From Spirogloea muscicola (Eukaryota; Streptophyta; Zygnematophyceae; Spirogloeales; Spirogloeaceae): 18,056 bases of DNA. This document shows positions 1 to 8,986 of the stretch, one piece after another (within the stretch, counting starts at the first letter, position 1; each line of letters starts with the position of its first letter). The stretch covers positions 53,480 to 71,535 of the forward strand of contig WELB01000365.1 in NCBI GenBank assembly GCA_009602725.1. Direction: 5' to 3'. Position numbers and translations under genes: made by a program. A model generated the notes under the pieces. The model had not been told where the DNA came from. It searched no databases and saw only the letters and a list, made by a program, of their open reading frames with translations.

Positions 1-451
1 TTGAAGTCGGCTGGCTCGCCGCGTCTGCGGGACACAGCCCGCCGCGCAAGCCTAGCCAATAGGTCAAGCCACTGGGACCCAAGAGCCCCGTGCACGTCCA
101 CCGCCAAGGGGACGAACTCGTCGGCAGGTGGGTGATCGGAGTGCTTGGCCGCCTTGCAGCGAGCGGCCTTCGAGGCAGCGTGGCCGGCCCGCGAGGCAGA
201 GAGCCCCAGGTTGGAGCGGTCGACCACATCGGTGGTGACTACAAAGGGAGGGTGAAAACGTGTGTATTAAGAGATGGGGAGGGAGGGAGGGAGAGAGAGA
301 GAGAGAGAGGGGGGAGAGGGAAAGAGGAGGGCGGAAGCTTGGCAAGTGGGCCCTACCTGCATTGCCACAGCTCAGTAGCGGCATGTCAGCTGGCCACAGG
401 TCGACGCCGCCTGCGAGGACGGCCCTTCGCCTCCTTCGCCGCAGCGCGACC
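1..451. other. Upstream region of the oxidase gene, no gene seen
   Basis: GC-rich sequence with several overlapping open frames on both strands. None shows a recognisable motif; they look like by-products of GC richness. The stretch should contain the promoter and 5' untranslated region of the oxidase that starts at 452. No convincing TATA box was found. The only distinct structure is a purine tract at about 281-332. Confidence 0.5.
281..332. repeat. GA-rich simple repeat
   Basis: An almost pure purine tract on the plus strand: GGGA units followed by about nine GA dinucleotides and further G/A bases. It lies 120-170 bases upstream of the oxidase start codon. It may belong to the promoter or 5' leader. 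A functional role is not shown by the sequence. Confidence 0.9.
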
Positions 452-3400
452 ATGGGCCGGCGGCAGCCCACCGCGGCGATGCTGCTGCCGCTGCTGGCCG
501 CCGCCCTCGTCGCGTGGCGGCCCGCCGGCGCGCAGGTCAGCCCCGGCCCAGCCTCGGTGCGCGTGCGCCTCACGCTCCTCACCGGCTCTCCCCAGCAGCC
601 GTGGCTCTGCTGGGCGATGGAAGGGGTTGGCTGGAGCTGCTGGCAGCTGACTGCCACACGCCAATGCGGCCACGCCTCGCTTTGCCGCTGCCAGTGCTCT
701 GCTGGCTTGGAAACGGGTGCCCAGAGACAGCCCTGTGACACTCGTCCAGCGCGAGCGTGGGCTGCGCTGCAGGTCCTGAGCACAGAGGGCTCATGGGCAA
801 CGGTCGACTCCAACCTGGGATACTCGCCCGTGCACGTTGCTGTCAACCGCTTCGACGTGCTCGAGTTCATATACTTCCACATTCCTGGTTACCCCAAGTA
901 CCCCGGATCCAACAACACTGTTACCAACTCCGAGTATACTATCACCGGGTTTGTGCTGCCGCAGACCCCACTGTCGCTGCTGCTGCCCGCTGGCGCTCCA
1001 CACACAGCACGGCGCAGGCGCAAGCATCTGACAGAGAGGCAGCGCCACCACTTCCTTTGCAGAAACAACGGGACAACCACCAAGTTCACGTACTGCAACT
1101 CTGATTTTGTTTGCAATGGTGGCACGAAGCTCGAGAATGGCACCATGATGACAGCCGGAGGCAACTTTGCGCCAGGCGCCAACTACGTCCAGGTGCAGCT
1201 TGCCGCACGGCTCGCTGTTCGTTAGTGCTGCTTAGAAGGCCTGGGCGTGCTGTTGAGCGGCGAGGCTGAGCGAGGCAGACTTCAGGACACCAGCTGCCAG
1301 CTTGCTGCCCGCCTGTCCACATGCTTGCCTCCTAATTAGCAGCTTCCCATGAGTTGGCTAGGCTGAGCGAGGGCCTTCATCAGACAACATAAGCTTGCTG
1401 ACAGCTTGCTGGCGGTGACCTCAGTCCGCAGTTCCTCAATCCGACATCCCAGCCGTGCACAGCATACCATTGCGGTTGGATGCGCGTTGCATCGCTTCTT
1501 ACAGGCCGGTGGTACCCCTCAGTACAGCGTATTGCTGACGGGCGAATTGTTGTCGTTGGTGGCAACGACATTGAGAAACAGCCGGGCATGACTGACGAGT
1601 CAGGCCGTACAGCCATCCCCAGGTGTGACTCTGCTCGCTCCTCTCCAGAGAGCAGACTTCTCCTCTCTCTGCCTTGCTTGCCTCTCACCTTGCGGGACTG
1701 CATGCATTTGCGGACTTCGCAGGCTCGATGCCAATGATGTGGCGATTGACCCCAGAGCGCTGCTGGTTGTTGACCATGCTGCCGCTGCTGCTGCAGCTAC
1801 GAGTACTTCCCTGCAAAACCTGGGGACACCAGCTACAACCTATCTCTCCTCAACGCCCCCAGCATGGCCTACTACTACGTCAGCTCATACCCTATTGTCC
1901 ATCTCATCAGCGTCGGAACCTCCACCAGCAAGGCAAGCACCTGCACTTGAGATGCAAGCAGTGCCAGCGCTCCCAGATGATGCTTGCATATTGATCTGTG
2001 GACAGCTGGACAAGGTGCACATATAGAAGATTGGACCAGCTTTGAGGCTTGCGCAACATTGTGACTGCTGGCAGCTCTTCATCCTCTCGAACACGTCGAG
2101 TGTGCTGCTGGACACTGACAACAATTCCTTCATCAATCTACCCGACATGCCTTACCCTGGCCACTCACGGAACTACCCTTTCTCAGCATCCTCTGCAGTC
2201 CTCCCTCTCTCGTCCACGGTAAGGTCTTTTCCGCAGCTGTACACATTCGCTGTCCTTCTGCAACTCCCCTGGTCAACCTGCAGCGCTGCTCCTCTCTCAG
2301 GCTCATCAGAAGGCCAAGCTTGCCGCCAATGTCTGATTCTTACTGTAAGGTTGACGTGCAGAATGGGTGGCTGTCTGAAGTTCTCATATGTGGTGGGACC
2401 AGCGACAGCTCCGGTGCGTTGCAAAACCCTGGCAATCCACCCAAGAGTGGGCTCGTTCCTGCATCAGATAACTGCGGGAGAATCAGCCCCAGTCTGGGGG
2501 TTTCTGCTGAATGGGAGATGGAGGTCATGCCCACGCCACGTGTTCTGGGTTCACTCAACATCCTAGCAGACGGCACACTCCTTCTGAGCTGCGGTGCAAA
2601 GGCAGGACGGGTACCTATCGGCTGCTCTGCACCCTTTGCCAGCTACTGAAGAGCTCTCTCATCCTCAGCTCTCTATTGAACTGATTGGAGCTAACGAGTG
2701 TCTCTGGCTGTCATTCTTTGCCGTGAAAGTCTTCAACGTCTTGCCCAGCATTGCAGTAGGCTCAAATCTCCTGACATAACAAATTACATAATTGCAATGT
2801 ACCGCTAAGAGCCAATGGATGTGTTGAGCTTTTAGCAGGACCCTAACGCTTGCTGCTCACAATCAACCTGTCATCTGTGCAGGCACACCTGACACAGAAC
2901 TGGATGGGTTCGCCTAACTTCTTCCCGGTGCTCTATACGCCAGGCAACAGTGTTGGCAGCCGAATGCGTGAATTGCAGGCCAATGCCACTAAAGCAAGGG
3001 GTTATCACACAGTCGCCACGACATTCGTCGATGGTAGGGTCTTGGTTGCTGGCAGCAATCCCAACCCTGGGAACAACATCACATATGTGGGGATATATCC
3101 AACGGACCTCACCTTGCAGGTATTCAACAGATGGCCGTCTCAGGCTCCCTGCTCCATCTGAAGAGGTGGGGAGGACTGCCACGGTACTGACAGAAGGCTC
3201 GCTGATCTGCAGGCTTTCTCGCCACCCTACCTTACAAGCGGCACGGTGCAGCCTATGTTAACGAGTTATCCGAGCTCCTTCACTTATGGGCAGCCTTTCA
3301 GCATAAGCGGTCTTGTGGAGACGAAGGCAATCGCCAGCAGTCTCCAGGCTGCTATCCTGGATCCGGGCCACTCAACTCACTCACTCGTGATGGGGCAGGC

Positions 3401-4233
3401 ATTCATCTGGCTTGACCTCTCTAATGTCTTGGTGAGCTTTTCAACCTCGTATGTAGCTGGGCTTTTACCAAATGTTGCAATCGCATGGCTGCAAGACAAT
3501 CTGCACTGAGCCTCGTTGTTAACATCGTGACTGAAGTCCTGTGGCTTGCCTCTACCAGCTGAGCCCTGGAAGCCAAGGCATGCAACTGTTCACAGCTACC
3601 GTAGCGCCGCCCCCAAGCCAGCATGTCGCCATCCCAGGGTTCTACATGCTCTTCGTGCTGGACGTGGGCACGCCCTGCACGCGCTCGCAGTGGGTGCAGC
3701 TCCTGCCCTTGCACCAGCCGCCGCCACCGCCGCCATCGCCGCCGCCGTCTCCGCGGCCACCACCATCACCACGACCTCCTCCAAAATCCCCACCTCCTTC
3801 GCCAGCTTCACCTGCGCCACAAGTGCCACCACCGAGCCCATTGCCTCCATTGCCATCTCCGGCCCCTCCATTACCACCATACCATAGCCCTCCCCCACCA
3901 CTCAAGTCTCCCCCCCCACCAAGTCCGCCACCCACTATGCCCCCACCATCGTCTCCTTCTCCTTCTCCACCTCCGCTGCAGTCGCCACCACCCAGCCCAC
4001 CTCCTCCTTCTCCTTCTCCACCACACTCGCCACCTCCTAAGGCCTCGCCTCCTCCCTCCCCGCCTGTAGTCCAGTCCCCACCTCCTCGGTCTCCACCTCC
4101 TCCTTCATCCCCACCTCCTTCACATCCGCCACCTCAAAGCCCGCCACCTCCATCGCCTTCTCCGCCTCCACCACATCCGCCACCACCATCGCCTCCTCCT
4201 CCTCCACGATGTTTCCTTTTCATATTGTGCTAG
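452..4233 (+). CDS. Secreted copper-radical oxidase (glyoxal/galactose oxidase-like) with Ser-Pro-rich C-terminal stalk, ten exons
   Basis: Exons inferred from GT/AG signals and protein continuity: 452-535, 773-948, 1063-1192, 1432-1622, 1797-1932, 2075-2218, 2350 (or 2362)-2610, 2883-3119, 3213-3431, 3559-4233. All phases join, giving about 746-750 residues. The start at 452 is chosen because it opens with a signal peptide (hydrophobic core LLPLLAAALVAW, cleavage near AGAQ). The core follows the glyoxal oxidase pattern: GSWATVDSNLG near residue 33, FVCNGG (Cys about 104), GRWYPSVQRIADG (Tyr about 158), EVLICGG, CGRI, MPTPRVLG, GYHTVAT (Tyr-His about 415-416), VLVAGSNPNPG, and THSLVMGQ (His about 509). 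These supply the Cys-Tyr cofactor pair and the Tyr/His/His copper ligands, so the active site looks complete. Such enzymes oxidise aldehydes or primary alcohols with O2, releasing H2O2. The Pro-rich tail suggests the extracellular matrix or cell wall. The substrate cannot be read from the sequence. The weakest junctions are the GC donor at 1933 and the acceptor at 2349 versus 2361. Confidence 0.88.
1933..2074 (+). other. Probable GC-AG intron of the oxidase gene
   Basis: The fifth intron starts at AAG|GCAAGC, a strong match to the consensus of GC-AG introns, and ends at GGCAG|CTCTTC. Reading through without splicing meets TGA within four codons. The join is phase 0 and links YPIVHLI... to LFILSNTSSV, matching the order expected in the family. 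A GT donor at the earlier GTCGGA is a weaker alternative. Confidence 0.6.
3718..4215 (+). repeat. Coding proline/serine-rich repeat (SPPP-type stalk)
   Basis: About 165 codons, almost entirely Pro and Ser in SPPP, SPPPP and PPSPSP units, follow directly after the oxidase domain (WVQLLPLHQ). This matches the hydroxyproline-rich stalks of volvocine cell-wall and pherophorin-type proteins, which are prolyl-hydroxylated and O-glycosylated. The protein ends seven residues after the last Pro run with RCFLFILC, with no globular domain after the stalk. Confidence 0.85.
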
Positions 4234-5639
4234 CTACCGCTACTACACTATGAAGAGTATTTCACAGAAAGCGCAGAGGCCAGTGCACTAGGGAAGTATA
4301 GCTTCAACAAGGACTGCCTTCGCCATCAATACCTGACCTTGAAGATGTCGTTGCTTCTCTTGGCTGCGCAATGCTGGCACAACGACCTCCTGATGTGCTT
4401 TGCTCCAGTGGGCACACTCATTACTTTGTGGTAGCCCTAGGCCTTGGTTATGATGTACAATAACATACAGTATTGCGGGTTGTCGATCAATATATAGCTG
4501 AGCTAGCATCAAGGCTATTAAATATGACCTTTATGAATTGGTCACAACGATCCAATCGCTTGACAGCACTTTGAGAGTTGTCCCCCTCCCTCCCCCTCCT
4601 CGATGCGACGCTCCTGCCCTTGCTTTACATCAGAAATTGTTCTCCTCTACATTGCCTTCGGGCGCTGCTAATGGCCACCCTTCTCCTGACAGGTTAGGCC
4701 GGGCAGATGTAAGCGGAGAGCGTTGTCATCTTACGATATGCTTACCAATCAATTCCCTGAGGCTTGACACCATTGCATGACAGCTCATCTGGGATGAAAC
4801 TGGCAAAAGGTCGGAGGCGAGCTTTCTGAAACGTTGGCTCGTGCTCACTTCATCAGATTGTAATGAGTAGTGCGTGCAACTTATCTGCATCCAGTTAACT
4901 GGGCTGAGAGGGACTTGATCTCATTGCAAAGGGTTTTTTCATTGCATCGTATTTCATATCTCTTGTGGACATTTGCACTCCTATGTATCCAACGACCTTG
5001 TGTATGATCTGAAAGTCAGAACGACCTTGAATTGTCGCTGCTGATCATCCAAGTATTGCTTTGGTAGTTGATCTGCTCTTGGGAGGACCGGTGGTGACAC
5101 AGCCACACCACTTCAGCACGTCTCAAGGAGATAGACCTCGTTTTCGAGGTGCGCCATGTGGCTCCTCCCTTTCAAGACTATCATCGTGCAGAGCTCCGCC
5201 AATTAACGATGCAGGGCTGCAAGAATAGAAAAATCAATCGATTGCGCTCACAGGGACGCTACTTCCTACATGAAGCAAGTGATGTATACAGGTCATTGCG
5301 AGACACCTGTGCATGACGGTGCAGGTTGCTACTGATGCATCTTCTGAGGAGAGGGTGGAAGGTCCCCAACTGCTGGAGGTTCCTGACTGTGAGATGCTTA
5401 AGCATCTAACTCAGCAGATCCACAATACGATATGCAGATGTAATTATGCTGCAAAGCAGTCTTCCCTTGCAATTCAATCTTCCTCGTTTTCGTCACTCCA
5501 GAACTTGGTATGCAGATCAACCTATGCTATAGACAATCTTATCAACTGTGTACATGGACACAAGAGCTGAGTACACATGTCACTTCAATAGGTACTGTAT
5601 TCGTACTACCACTAGGCTTTGTTATCAAATACTTTGCAG
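4234..5639. other. Downstream/intergenic region without a recognisable gene
   Basis: AT-richer than the flanking coding exons. It probably begins with the 3' untranslated region of the oxidase. A plus-strand open frame at 5313-5570 (85 codons) and another at 4538-4780 carry no recognised motif. They could be exons of the unidentified gene suggested by the split exon at 5640, but nothing confirms this. Confidence 0.5.
4859..4863 (+). terminator. Candidate polyadenylation signal TGTAA
   Basis: TGTAA is the usual polyadenylation signal of chlorophyte algae. This is the first plus-strand copy noticed after the oxidase stop codon, giving a 3' untranslated region of about 630 bases. The pentamer is short and could occur by chance. 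Confidence 0.35.
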
Positions 5640-5682
5640 ATATTGCATACAATATCCAGGCTGGAAAGAATTCGGCACTATT

Positions 5683-5687
5683 GCAGC
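5683..5687. repeat. Target-site duplication, left copy (GCAGC)
   Basis: GCAGC lies immediately before the element terminus TGTAACGT at 5688. The same five bases follow the opposite terminus ACGTTACA (ends 8124). Five-base duplications are typical of integrase-mediated LTR retrotransposon insertion. Confidence 0.7.
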
Positions 5688-5855
5688 TGTAACGTCCCTC
5701 CGTTTGGGAGTGCCAAATGGTGCCGGTAATCGTACTATCGCATCGTAGCAACCGTTTGGGAGTCCCAAACGGTGCCGGTAAGTATGCAACACGGGGTGTA
5801 GCTGAGTATGGTGCGAGGCGCTGCTTTGCAGCATGCGCCATTCTCTAGGAGTCGT
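5688..5855 (+). mobile_element. Truncated LTR (U3 part), plus orientation
   Basis: Aligns with the reverse complement of 8124-7960. Shared blocks include TTTGGGAGTGCCAA, GGTGCCGGTAATC, CCCAAACGGTGCCGG and GTATGGTGCGAGGCGCTGCTT. The similarity stops near 5850, where gag sequence begins. The rest of the LTR, the primer site, the leader and the gag N-terminus are missing from this arm. Confidence 0.75.
5700..5781. repeat. Duplicated palindromic motif in the LTR U3 region
   Basis: A 21-base palindrome, CCGTTTGGGA-G-TCCCAAACGG (5752-5772), is perfect. A near copy, CCGTTTGGGA-G-TGCCAAATGG, sits at 5700-5720. Both are followed by TGCCGGTAA. The right LTR has two matching copies near 8033-8055 and 8090-8110. 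This arrangement suggests a dimeric factor-binding site or a hairpin in U3. Confidence 0.8.
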
Positions 5856-6210
5856 GGCTGGGGCGTACCCGGCTTGCCTCGCCAGCCAAGTCCAGTGGCC
5901 AATCCTCGGCCTCAACGCCTGGCTCGCGGAGATCCTGGCGTGGTTCGTGCAGTGTGTCACGGGCCCGCAATCCCGTGCGCGTCTTGCTGCCATGTACCTC
6001 TCCGGAGATCCTGCTCATTGGTGGGAAAGTATAAAGAAGTCCTCCACCCCGGGTTATGTGAGTGGGACTCCTTCGGCTAGTCAAATATAAGTATGTTTAA
6101 CGAGGTGCACGCCGAGTCGAATGCGTGTAACGAGTTGGATGTGATTGGGATGCGCAACAACGACTTCGAGGACTACGTCCGCGAATTTCCATCGGCCTGC
6201 AATTGACTTT
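5856..6210 (+). pseudogene. gag fragment, plus-strand arm
   Basis: Encodes a partial retrotransposon capsid-type sequence: QVQWPILGLNAWLAEILAWF, then RLAAMYLSGDPAHWWESIKK. The pattern R-LA--YL-G-A--WW is typical of Ty3/gypsy gag. It ends in frame with a stop at about 6088, after which homology with the other arm continues out of frame (NELDVIGMRNNDFEDYVREF). It lacks the gag N-terminus. It pairs with 6225-6590 on the other strand as a diverged inverted repeat. Confidence 0.65.
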
Positions 6211-6224
6211 GAATAGCAGCGCAT

Positions 6225-6892
6225 GGAATTGGCGGACGTAATTTTCGAAGTCCATTCGTAGTCCTTGAAGTCGTTGTTGTGCATCCGAATCACATCCAAC
6301 TGGTTGCGCAGATTGAATTCGGCGTGCACCTCACTGCAAATACTCGTTAACGACCGGATGAAGAAGTCCAACTCGTCATAGATCGCTGGGGTGGATGGCT
6401 TCTTCACACTAACCCACCACTGGGCGGCATCTACAGAATAGTACGTTGCATCAAGACCTACACGGAATTGCGCGCCCTATCACATTGCACGAACCATGCC
6501 AGGATCTCCGTAAGCCAGGCGTTGAGGCTGCCTTTGAAGGATTGGCCACTGAACTTGACCGTAGAGGCGGGCCAGGTACGCCCAAGCTGCATCTCACGGA
6601 CTTTGGCCTCCAGTTTATGGATACGACGCTCGCCCTTGCACATGTTGGCGAGGAGCGTCTTTACTTCCTCCAAGAGCGTTGTCGTGAAGGAGGCTACTGT
6701 CGGGTCCCCACACAGGACCGCGGCCTCCTGAAGCTCTAGGAGGCGCGCAGTGCGCCGCTCGTCGGCGGAGGTCAGGCCATCCGGGCTTGGTAACTGGAGT
6801 TCCGTCAGATCGACAACAAGCTTCTCAATCTCAGGAGGTTGTACTGCCAGTGGAAGAGGGCTAGGACAAGTACTGGAGTCCGGCGACTCCAT
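6225..6892 (-). pseudogene. gag fragment, minus-strand arm, with N-terminus
   Basis: The frame opens with an ATG at 6892 (MESPDSSTCPSPLPLAV). It has a charged, probably coiled-coil stretch (TTLLEEVKTLLANMCKGERR, then KLEAKVREM) followed by the capsid-type block TVKFSGQSFKG, LNAWLTEILAWF. A stop at 6458-6460 breaks it. Homology resumes in another frame as DAAQWWVSVKKPSTPAIYDE, FFIRSLTSICSEVHAEF and NNDFKDY. Near 6250 a short segment (GACTTC...GACTAC) is duplicated. The position, about 480 bases after the primer binding site, is right for gag. Confidence 0.65.
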
Positions 6893-7369
6893 GCCTTATA
6901 CACCACACACTGACGGATCAAGTTGGAGGCGGCAGACATATCGCGGATCCACACTGGCAAGATAATACTCAGAAGGACTGGTGCCCCAGACCAAGAAGCA
7001 ATCATGACAGCACGTGTGCCATACATCCAAATCACAAAGCTGTACAAGCAGCAGAAGGGAGGGACCAGTAGTGGAACACCGACCAGAACTAGCTCCTGGC
7101 ATACAGCCAGACTTTGCCACCCGCTGGAGGCCGGCCCAAAGGCCTGCGCGGGTCAGGAGCCAGGCCGCGGCCTCGCCACAGGCTGTCCAGGAGCCGATGC
7201 CCGGGCTCCGCCACGACCGGCAAGCAACCGCCGCTGGCACTGGAGTGGGTACTGGCTAGTCTGGAAAATGTACACTCGGAAGTGAAAAATTGTCCAGAAC
7301 ACAGAAGGATCCTTGCATTTTCAGCCGTATAACACAATGTGTTCGAGACTGGCTAAGCACAGGAACCTT
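6893..7369 (-). other. Retroelement untranslated leader
   Basis: Lies between the primer binding site and the gag ATG on the minus strand. Open frames exist in both directions but none has a recognisable motif. It probably carried packaging or dimerisation signals, which cannot be pinpointed here. Confidence 0.45.
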
Positions 7370-7381
7370 CCTCTGATACCA
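7370..7381 (-). promoter_or_regulatory. Primer binding site for initiator-Met tRNA
   Basis: On the minus strand the LTR ends ...ACGTTACA and is followed at once by TTGGTATCAGAGG. TGGTATCAGAG is the classic primer binding site complementary to the 3' end of plant/algal initiator methionine tRNA. Its place directly after the LTR end fixes both the strand and the LTR boundary. Confidence 0.85.
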
Positions 7382-7382
7382 A

Positions 7383-8124
7383 TGTAACGTGCCCATCCCT
7401 ATTAACACACTTAGGGTAATGACGTCCTGATTGTGGTCCGGACATAGGGCTTTTTGGAGACAAGCCTCTTACAGGAGAATGCCACGCACACAGCGCACAC
7501 ACGCGCACACAGTGGAAGTCTTACCCTGAGGCACCGCCAAAAGGTGGTGACTCTACTAAGGATCAGTAGCTGTCCCCACACGGGGCGCAGCCATAATGCT
7601 CACAGAGAGCCTGCAGCGACGAGCTGCGGGCTGGGCAGCGGGCGGCAGCAGCAGAGCTGTGGCGGCGGTTGCGGCAGCAGGCAGCAGCAGGGTTGTATCT
7701 CTCTGTGGTCGTCACTGGTCAGAAGTCTGGCCAAGGCTTACTACTTCTAGCGTTCCATCTGCCACTCCTCCAGTGGTCGTGACGAGGTTAGCCCCAAGAA
7801 GAAATAACTCGCCCATTGAGGACAGGGGCTGGAAAAGCCAGCCCAAAAAAGAACGAACAAAGCCCAAAGTCCACCCCCGGACGGGCGAGCCCGACAATAG
7901 GGATACGAATCCAAGGGCTGGCGTTGGCAGACCACGACCTCCTGGAGAACGGTTGCTACTCCCGGACGATGGCGCCTGTCGCGAAGCAGCGCCTCGCACC
8001 ATACTTCACTACACTCCGTGTAGCAGAATCGCCGGCACCGTTTGGGACTTCCAAAGGATAGCTACGATATCATAACGTAAGATTACCGGCACCATTGGCA
8101 CTCCCAAATGGAGGGAACGTTACA
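7383..8124 (-). mobile_element. Complete LTR (742 bases), minus orientation
   Basis: It begins TGTAACGT at 8124 and ends ACGTTACA at 7383, giving an eight-base terminal inverted repeat with the usual TG...CA ends. A TGTAA signal on the minus strand (7473-7469), about 85 bases before the LTR end, could be the polyadenylation signal marking R. A CA/GC-rich alternating run follows at 7486-7512. A CAG/CGG-rich segment lies at about 7615-7700. A second LTR in the same orientation is absent. Confidence 0.82.
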
Positions 8125-8129
8125 GCAGC
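8125..8129. repeat. Target-site duplication, right copy (GCAGC)
   Basis: Matches the left copy at 5683-5687 exactly, directly outside the right-hand LTR end. A chance match of five bases is about 1 in 1000. Confidence 0.7.
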
Positions 8130-8299
8130 TATGTCGCCTTTAATGGAAGGACAACAGAGTACTGACATACCAGCGCATGCTGGCTTGTCCCAGGTACTTT
8201 CGCTTTTTCGCCCATCTGGAAGAAACAGAGAAAAGCTCCTGTTGACTTGCTTTTGTGTCAGTCAGACCTATCTGCAGATTTAACTCTTCTCTGACGGAG

Positions 8300-8374
8300 A
8301 AGACAAATGAAGTGGGGGCAACTTCAGGCTGCGTCATTTTTGGCAAACAAGGGTCCTACATCTACGTCTTGCAG
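8300..8374 (+). other. Candidate exon of an unidentified host gene
   Basis: A clean open stretch reading KTNEVGATSGCVIFGKQG, SYIYVLQ, flanked by AG (8298-8299) and CAG|GTTATC (8375). It can join in phase to the candidate exon ending at 8193. An acceptor at 8277 (TCTGCAG) is stronger but would need a different phase. The family is unknown, and this could be chance. Confidence 0.25.
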
Positions 8375-8909
8375 GTTATCATGCGGCCATGGAGGTGCCG
8401 GGCATCATGCCGGTAGTCCAAAAGCGCGGCAGGCCTTACGTCAGGCGACTGGATGTGGTGGCCACCCCCCGGAGTGGTGGGCCTCGTCTTCTCCTCGACG
8501 TCGTTCTACCAGGGGCACCCACACCGACTGTGCCAAATTGGGCGACACATCATGCGGAGAGGAAGAAGGAGAGGCACTATAATGACCAACCCCGGCGCGA
8601 CCACTTCTTCCATGAGCCATGGACATATACGGCGGCTACGGAACGAAGTGGTCTTCCCTCCTCCATCGCCTGGCACTGCATGTCGATGCCCGCCGACGTA
8701 GTCGGGCGGGTAGCTTAGGGCATTCTAGCGTCCCGCAAGCCATCATTGCATGCTATAGATTGCTAATATAGTTGAGTCTACAGCGCTCCCAGGCACTCGC
8801 GATATACCAGCGTGCTGGTCGTGCATTAGTCCAGGCTAATGGCTTCCATGGTGGTGGTTTGGATCCTCAGTATAGCTTGTCAGATATGCATGTGCTCACT
8901 CGGGGATAA
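8375..8909 (+). pseudogene. C-terminal fragment of a non-LTR-type retroelement protein
   Basis: Reads VQKRGRPYVRRLDVVATPRS, then PRLLLDVVLPGAPTP and AERKKERHYNDQPRRDHF. It then shifts frame into MDIYGGYGTKWSSLLHRLA (with a stop just before it), and later LQRSQALAIYQRAGRALVQ, ending at TAA 8907-8909. An in-frame TAG also interrupts it near 8773. The pattern (DVV..., LLLDV, basic KxxxY, then DxxGxxG) resembles the region after reverse transcriptase in LINE-like algal elements. It closely parallels the fragment at 17806-18056 (DHLLPAAIDTFGCLG). The family assignment is from memory of the pattern. Confidence 0.5.
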
Positions 8910-8986
8910 TTAGTGTCCCCCTTAGCCAGCTCATTACCCATTTAAAAGGGCATCTGTAAGGCTAGATTGGTCTCCCTTTCGATTCT

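Larger units (their letters stand above)
5688..8124. mobile_element. Head-to-head (palindromic) LTR retrotransposon insertion, non-autonomous
   Basis: The right arm, read on the minus strand from 8124, is a complete LTR (8124-7383), a primer binding site, a leader and a gag frame. The left arm, read on the plus strand from 5688, begins with the same LTR end (about 165 bases, roughly 80% similar by eye). It then jumps directly into gag at about 5856. The two gag copies converge at about 6212. Both outer ends are therefore U3 ends (TGTAACGT), and GCAGC flanks the whole unit. No reverse transcriptase, protease or integrase is present. A terminal-inverted-repeat DNA transposon was considered, but the internal LTR end and the tRNA primer site argue against it. 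Confidence 0.75.
5640..8193 (+). pseudogene. Candidate host exon split by the retroelement insertion (5640-5687 joined to 8130-8193)
   Basis: Removing the element (5688-8124) and one copy of the 5-base duplication leaves an open exon-like segment of 112 bases. It starts after a good acceptor (ACTTTGCAG at 5639), reads YPGWKEFGTIAAMSPLMEG and on to AGLSQ, and ends at CAG|GTACTT (8193). The frame is continuous across the restored site. No family was recognised and neighbouring exons are uncertain, so this may be a chance open frame. If real, the insertion would disrupt a host gene unless it is spliced out. Confidence 0.28.

Noticed and set aside
64-882. Long minus-strand open frame over the start of the oxidase
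   Set aside because: GC-driven open frame with Arg/Ser/Pro-rich composition. It covers the well-supported plus-strand exons and shows no motif.
3546-4069. Other frames through the proline stalk giving His/Leu- or Gly-rich proteins
   Set aside because: They are alternative readings of the CCN-rich repeat; only the Pro-Ser frame continues the oxidase domain.
7596-8075. Open frames within the 742-base LTR, both strands
   Set aside because: They lie wholly inside the LTR, overlap one another, and show no recognisable motif.
5688-8124. DNA transposon with about 165-base terminal inverted repeats (TGTAA ends, 5-base duplication)
   Set aside because: The right repeat is only the beginning of a 742-base LTR ending ACGTTACA, followed by an initiator-Met primer site and gag, which a cut-and-paste transposon would not have.
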